The notes beneath the pieces were generated by a model that was not told the origin of the DNA, ran no database searches, and saw only the letters and a list, made by a program, of their open reading frames with translations. From Streptomyces sp. NBC_00490 (lineage in GTDB: Bacteria > Actinomycetota > Actinomycetes > Streptomycetales > Streptomycetaceae), in contig NZ_CP107869.1 of the NCBI RefSeq assembly GCF_036013645.1, positions 7,378,001 to 7,442,000 of the forward strand: a stretch of DNA of 64,000 nucleotides, read 5' to 3'. The position numbers and the translations under genes were made by a program. Positions 61,202-64,000 of the stretch are shown piece by piece; within the stretch, counting starts at the first letter, position 1, and every line of letters starts with the position of its first letter.

Positions 61202-62440
61202 GTGGCCGCCGCTCCCGCGCCTCCCGGGGCGCCTCCGAAGCCCACCTGGGACCCGCGACGGGTCGAAGCGCCGTTCCCCTGGCTGCGCCCGACCATCCGC
61301 ATACGTCTCACGCTGCTGTACGGCGGCATGTTCCTGATCGCCGGCATCCTGCTCCTGTCGATCATCTACCTGCTGGCCGCGAACGCGCTGAAGGTCGGCA
61401 GCGACCTGCCCTTCAAGATCGTCACCGGCACGGTGTCCAGCGAGAACTGCAACATCGTGTCCACCCAGCTGTCGGCGGCCGAGCTCAACCACGCGCTCAA
61501 CGAGTGTGTGAACGAGCAGCGCCAGCACGCCCTCGACAACCTCCTCAGCCGTTCCCTCCTCGCCCTCCTCGGCCTCGCGATCATCGCCTTCGCGTTCGGT
61601 TACGCCATGGCCGGCCGGGTCCTGTCGCCGCTGGGCCGGATCACCCGGACCGCACGCGCGGTGGCCGGCTCGGACCTGGCCCGGCGGATCGAGCTGGACG
61701 GCCCGGACGACGAGCTGAAGGAGCTGGCCGACACCTTCGACGACATGCTGGAGCGCCTGGAGCGGGCCTTCACGGCCCAGCAGAGGTTCGTCGGCAACGC
61801 CTCGCACGAACTGAGGACGCCCCTCGCGATCAACCGCACACTGCTCGAGGTGCACCTCTCCGACCCGGGCGCGCCGATGGAGCTCCAGCAGCTGGGCAAG
61901 ACGCTGCTGGCCACCAACGAGCGCAGTGAGCAGCTCGTGGAGGGCCTGCTGCTGCTCGCCCGCAGCGACAACCAGATCATCGAACGCAAGCCCGTGGACC
62001 TCGCCGAGGTCGCCGAGCAGGCGGTCGACCAGGTGTACGGGGAGGCCGAGGCGAAGGGCGTCGTGATCCGCGGTGAGCGGCAGTCCGCGGTCGTCCAGGG
62101 CAACGGCGTGCTGCTGGAGCGGATCGCGCTGAACCTCGTGCAGAACGCCGTGCGGTACAACGTGCAGAAGGACGGCTGGGTCGAGGTCACCACCGAGGTC
62201 CTGCACGGCCAGGCGGTTCTGGTCGTGTCGAACACGGGCCCGGTCGTTCCGGCGTACGAGATCGACAACCTCTTCGAGCCGTTCAAGCGGCTCCGGGGTG
62301 CCGATCGCACCGGCAGCGACAAGGGTGTCGGTCTGGGATTGTCCATCGTCCGCTCGGTTGCCCGGGCGCACGGCGGGCACATTTATGCACAGCCGCGAGA
62401 GGGGGGAGGCCTCGTGATGCGGGTCACCCTGCCGATCTGA
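61202..62440 (+). CDS. cutS: sensor histidine kinase CutS
   Basis: 412 residues: cytosolic N-terminus (1-33), a first membrane helix (about 36-60), an extracellular loop (61-112) with two cysteines, Cys83 and Cys102, a second helix (about 116-138), HAMP, the phosphoacceptor His202 (NASHELRTPL) and a HATPase (NLVQNAVRYN, GVGLGLSIV). The pair of extracellular cysteines is the recognised feature of CutS and may act as a redox or disulfide sensor of secretion stress. Its partner is CutR, encoded 6 bases upstream. The window shows no obvious target gene beside it. Confidence 0.92.
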   Translation: MAAAPAPPGAPPKPTWDPRRVEAPFPWLRPTIRIRLTLLYGGMFLIAGILLLSIIYLLAANALKVGSDLPFKIVTGTVSSENCNIVSTQLSAAELNHALNECVNEQRQHALDNLLSRSLLALLGLAIIAFAFGYAMAGRVLSPLGRITRTARAVAGSDLARRIELDGPDDELKELADTFDDMLERLERAFTAQQRFVGNASHELRTPLAINRTLLEVHLSDPGAPMELQQLGKTLLATNERSEQLVEGLLLLARSDNQIIERKPVDLAEVAEQAVDQVYGEAEAKGVVIRGERQSAVVQGNGVLLERIALNLVQNAVRYNVQKDGWVEVTTEVLHGQAVLVVSNTGPVVPAYEIDNLFEPFKRLRGADRTGSDKGVGLGLSIVRSVARAHGGHIYAQPREGGGLVMRVTLPI

Positions 62441-62512
62441 GATCATGTCGCCGACACACGGGGATGTTCGCTTTGCGCGGAATTTTCTGGGCACTCGTCG
62501 AGCTGTCCCGTG

Positions 62513-62526
62513 TGTGATCGATCACA
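62513..62526. promoter_or_regulatory. Crp-like palindrome
   Basis: TGTGATCGATCACA is a perfect 14-bp palindrome containing GTG-N6-CAC, the core of actinobacterial Crp sites. It lies 73 bases after cutS and 308 bases before the DUF4193 gene. Confidence 0.45.
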
Positions 62527-62652
62527 AGGGCGAATTTCCGGCCATCTACTGTCAGTGATCAGGAATGCTGTCGGAAAGCCGGGAAAGTCCGGGTTTTCGA
62601 GGGGCTTGATCACGGGAAGTACACGGTGAGACGCCTTTGAAGTGCGGCATTC

Positions 62653-62668
62653 GGACCGTGTACGGTCC
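62653..62668. promoter_or_regulatory. GGACCG-TGTA-CGGTCC palindrome
   Basis: A perfect 6-bp inverted repeat with a TGTA spacer, 166 bases before the DUF4193 start. No known regulator is assigned; it may be an operator or a small hairpin. Confidence 0.35.
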
Positions 62669-62833
62669 CCATCGCCATCCCAGCCGATCACTCATGAGGA
62701 GTCCGGTTGGGTGTCGATTGAGTAACAGACCTTGATGTGAGGCAAAATCTCCGCCTCGGGTCGGGCACAAGTCCGGCCTCTCACGCGTTACGTGCGCTGG
62801 AGACACCGCAGACACCCAGAGGGGGAGAGCGAC

Positions 62834-63130
62834 ATGGCAACGGATTACGACACCCCACGCAAGACCGACGACGACGTCGACTCGGACAGCCTTGAAGAAC
62901 TGAAGGCTCGCCGGAACGACAAGTCGACCTCCGCAGTGGATGTCGACGAGTTCGAAGCCGCCGAAGGCCTCGAACTGCCCGGCGCGGACCTCTCGAACGA
63001 AGAGCTGGCCGTCCGGGTACTGCCCAAGCAGCAGGACGAGTTCACTTGCATGAGCTGCTTCCTGGTGCACCACCGCAGCCAGCTGGCCCGAGAGAAGAAC
63101 GGTCAGCCGATCTGCCGCGACTGCGACTGA
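62834..63130 (+). CDS. DUF4193 family zinc-ribbon-like protein
   Basis: 98 residues: an acidic N-terminal half (MATDYDTPRKTDDDVDSD) and a C-terminal zinc-ribbon with FTCMSCFLVHH and PICRDCD (four Cys). DUF4193 proteins occur in actinobacteria next to the dut region and their role is unknown; structural resemblance to RNA-polymerase-associated zinc ribbons is suggestive only. ATG 62834 with GGGGGAG upstream gives the conserved start. The following gene is 13 bases away. Confidence 0.85.
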   Translation: MATDYDTPRKTDDDVDSDSLEELKARRNDKSTSAVDVDEFEAAEGLELPGADLSNEELAVRVLPKQQDEFTCMSCFLVHHRSQLAREKNGQPICRDCD

Positions 63131-63143
63131 GGGCGGGTCGGCC

Positions 63144-64000
63144 GTGACTGGCTCGACCCCTCCTTGGAAGCGCCGCTCCCCCCTGCCGGGAGCGGACCAA
63201 GGGCCGTCCGACGGCCCTCACGGTGCGCGTGACGACGAGCGGGGCTCATCAGGTACGGGAGCCTCGCTCGAACCCGCGGCCGGCCGGGGTGACTTCCCGG
63301 CGTCCGCGGACCATCCCGCGCCCGTCGCCAGGCGACGGGTCGCGGTGATGCGCGAGAAGGTCGGGGAAGGCGTCCGCAGAAGCGGCAGCCGCGCCAGGGC
63401 GGGCTTGGCGTACCTCGCCGACCGAATCATCGACAATGCCCCGCGGATCCCCGTACGCGACCTCCAGACGCTCCGCAGGCAGTTCCCCGGCCTCGGGCCC
63501 GAGCAGCTCGCCGACAAGCTCGTGGCGGGTGCCGCGAACGCCTCCTCGACCGTCGGAGCCGGGATCGGCGCGGCGGCGATGCTGCCTGTCCCGCCGGCCA
63601 TGCCGACGGAGCTGGCCGCGGAGATCACCGGGGTCGCGGCGATCGAGCTGAAGCTGATCGCCGAGCTCCACGAGGTCTACGGCCTGCGGCCGCCGGGCGG
63701 TCTCAAGGACCGCAGCACCGTGTATCTGAACTCCTGGTCGGGGGAGCGCGGCATCGACGTGACCAAGCCGTCGACGATCAACTCCGCTCTCAGCGGCCCG
63801 ATGAAGCAGCAGCTGCGGCAGCAGATCATGAAGCGGATGGTCCGGAACCTGCCGAACCTGATGCCGTTCATGGTCGGCGCCGCCGTGGGCGCGGTCATGA
63901 ACCGCAGGGACACCAGGAAGCTCGCCGCGCGCATCCGCGCGGACCTGCGCAAGATCCAGGTGCCCTGGGACACCCTCGACGCGCTCCCGCCGCTGGAGGC
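63144..64000 (+). CDS. conserved hypothetical protein, 3' end cut by the window
   Basis: The GTG-started frame is open to the window end (285 complete codons visible). A basic disordered N-terminus of about 90 residues is followed by a helical region containing ASSTVGAGIGAAAMLPVPP and MPTELAAEITGVAAIELKLI, with two Gly/Ala-rich hydrophobic helices that could sit in a membrane. It resembles proteins conserved near dut in Streptomyces and recalls EcsC-like helices, but I cannot name the family. Operonic with the DUF4193 gene (13-base gap). Confidence 0.7.
   Translation, partial: MTGSTPPWKRRSPLPGADQGPSDGPHGARDDERGSSGTGASLEPAAGRGDFPASADHPAPVARRRVAVMREKVGEGVRRSGSRARAGLAYLADRIIDNAPRIPVRDLQTLRRQFPGLGPEQLADKLVAGAANASSTVGAGIGAAAMLPVPPAMPTELAAEITGVAAIELKLIAELHEVYGLRPPGGLKDRSTVYLNSWSGERGIDVTKPSTINSALSGPMKQQLRQQIMKRMVRNLPNLMPFMVGAAVGAVMNRRDTRKLAARIRADLRKIQVPWDTLDALPPLE

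Larger units (their letters stand above)
62441..62833. other. 393-base gap before the DUF4193 gene with two palindromes
   Basis: No gene is seen. Two regulatory-looking palindromes (62513-62526 and 62653-62668) occur; the DUF4193 promoter must lie downstream of them. Confidence 0.5.

Noticed and set aside
1..64000. CRISPR arrays, tRNA or rRNA genes, insertion sequences, phage attachment sites
   Set aside because: No regularly spaced repeats, no cloverleaf-like sequence, transposase or integrase were recognised anywhere in the window.

Overview
The window is chromosomal DNA of a Streptomyces species. It is very GC-rich, and the gene order follows the region that runs in S. coelicolor from whiH-hrdB (SCO5819-5820) through parE/parC (SCO5822/SCO5836), ptsH (SCO5841), sepH (SCO5855) and hemH (SCO5859) to cutRS (SCO5862-5863). 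These locus numbers are recalled, not searched. Sporulation (whiH), sigma-factor (hrdB), SepH and CutRS genes, several probably leaderless starts, a DasR box and a c-di-AMP riboswitch all fit this genus.

Layout. 1-9.7 kb: the end of a glycogen-debranching-like gene, a Nudix/NrtR-like regulator with a palindrome at its start, an ABC ATPase-membrane fusion, whiH with a WhiG-type promoter, hrdB, a secreted trypsin-like protease and a small zinc-type protein. 10-19.7 kb: parE, two two-component systems, and a DUF485 plus acetate-type symporter pair. 19.8-24.8 kb: an iron-box-controlled ferredoxin-like gene, two citrate-synthase paralogues (one carrying an N-terminal helix-turn-helix) that share a palindromic operator, pirin, and a small acetyltransferase. 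24.9-30.4 kb looks like an accessory insertion: quinone-type pyruvate dehydrogenase (poxB), malic enzyme and a MarR regulator, tied together by repeated TTGATGTGTCAA-type boxes, then two orphan genes. 30.7-45.3 kb: CobW GTPase, parC, an M16 peptidase pair, a riboswitch-controlled M23 peptidase, a GntR regulator, ptsH with a DasR box, a GNAT/acyl-CoA-synthetase fusion, a phosphodiesterase and thymidine kinase.

45.4-51.6 kb holds the most unusual element, a compact RiPP-like operon. It has a 34-residue acidic, cysteine-free precursor-like peptide, a perfect 15-bp hairpin, then four genes joined by ATGA overlaps: a TPR protein, an M3 metallopeptidase, an HExxH-type peptide beta-hydroxylase family protein and an MFS exporter. 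51.6-64 kb returns to core genes: VOC protein, sulfurtransferase, sepH, an FAD-linked sugar-lactone-type oxidase with an overlapping MFS gene, hemH, an inositol-monophosphatase-family gene, cutRS, a DUF4193 protein and a gene cut by the window end.

Functional themes: acetyl-CoA/pyruvate/citrate metabolism (symporter, citrate synthases, pirin, PoxB, malic enzyme, GNAT/ACS fusion) is concentrated between 15 and 43 kb. Topoisomerase IV subunits flank much of it. Development and envelope functions (whiH, sepH, M23 peptidase, cutRS) are spread along the window. All functional calls come from motif reading and family memory; no database search was run.
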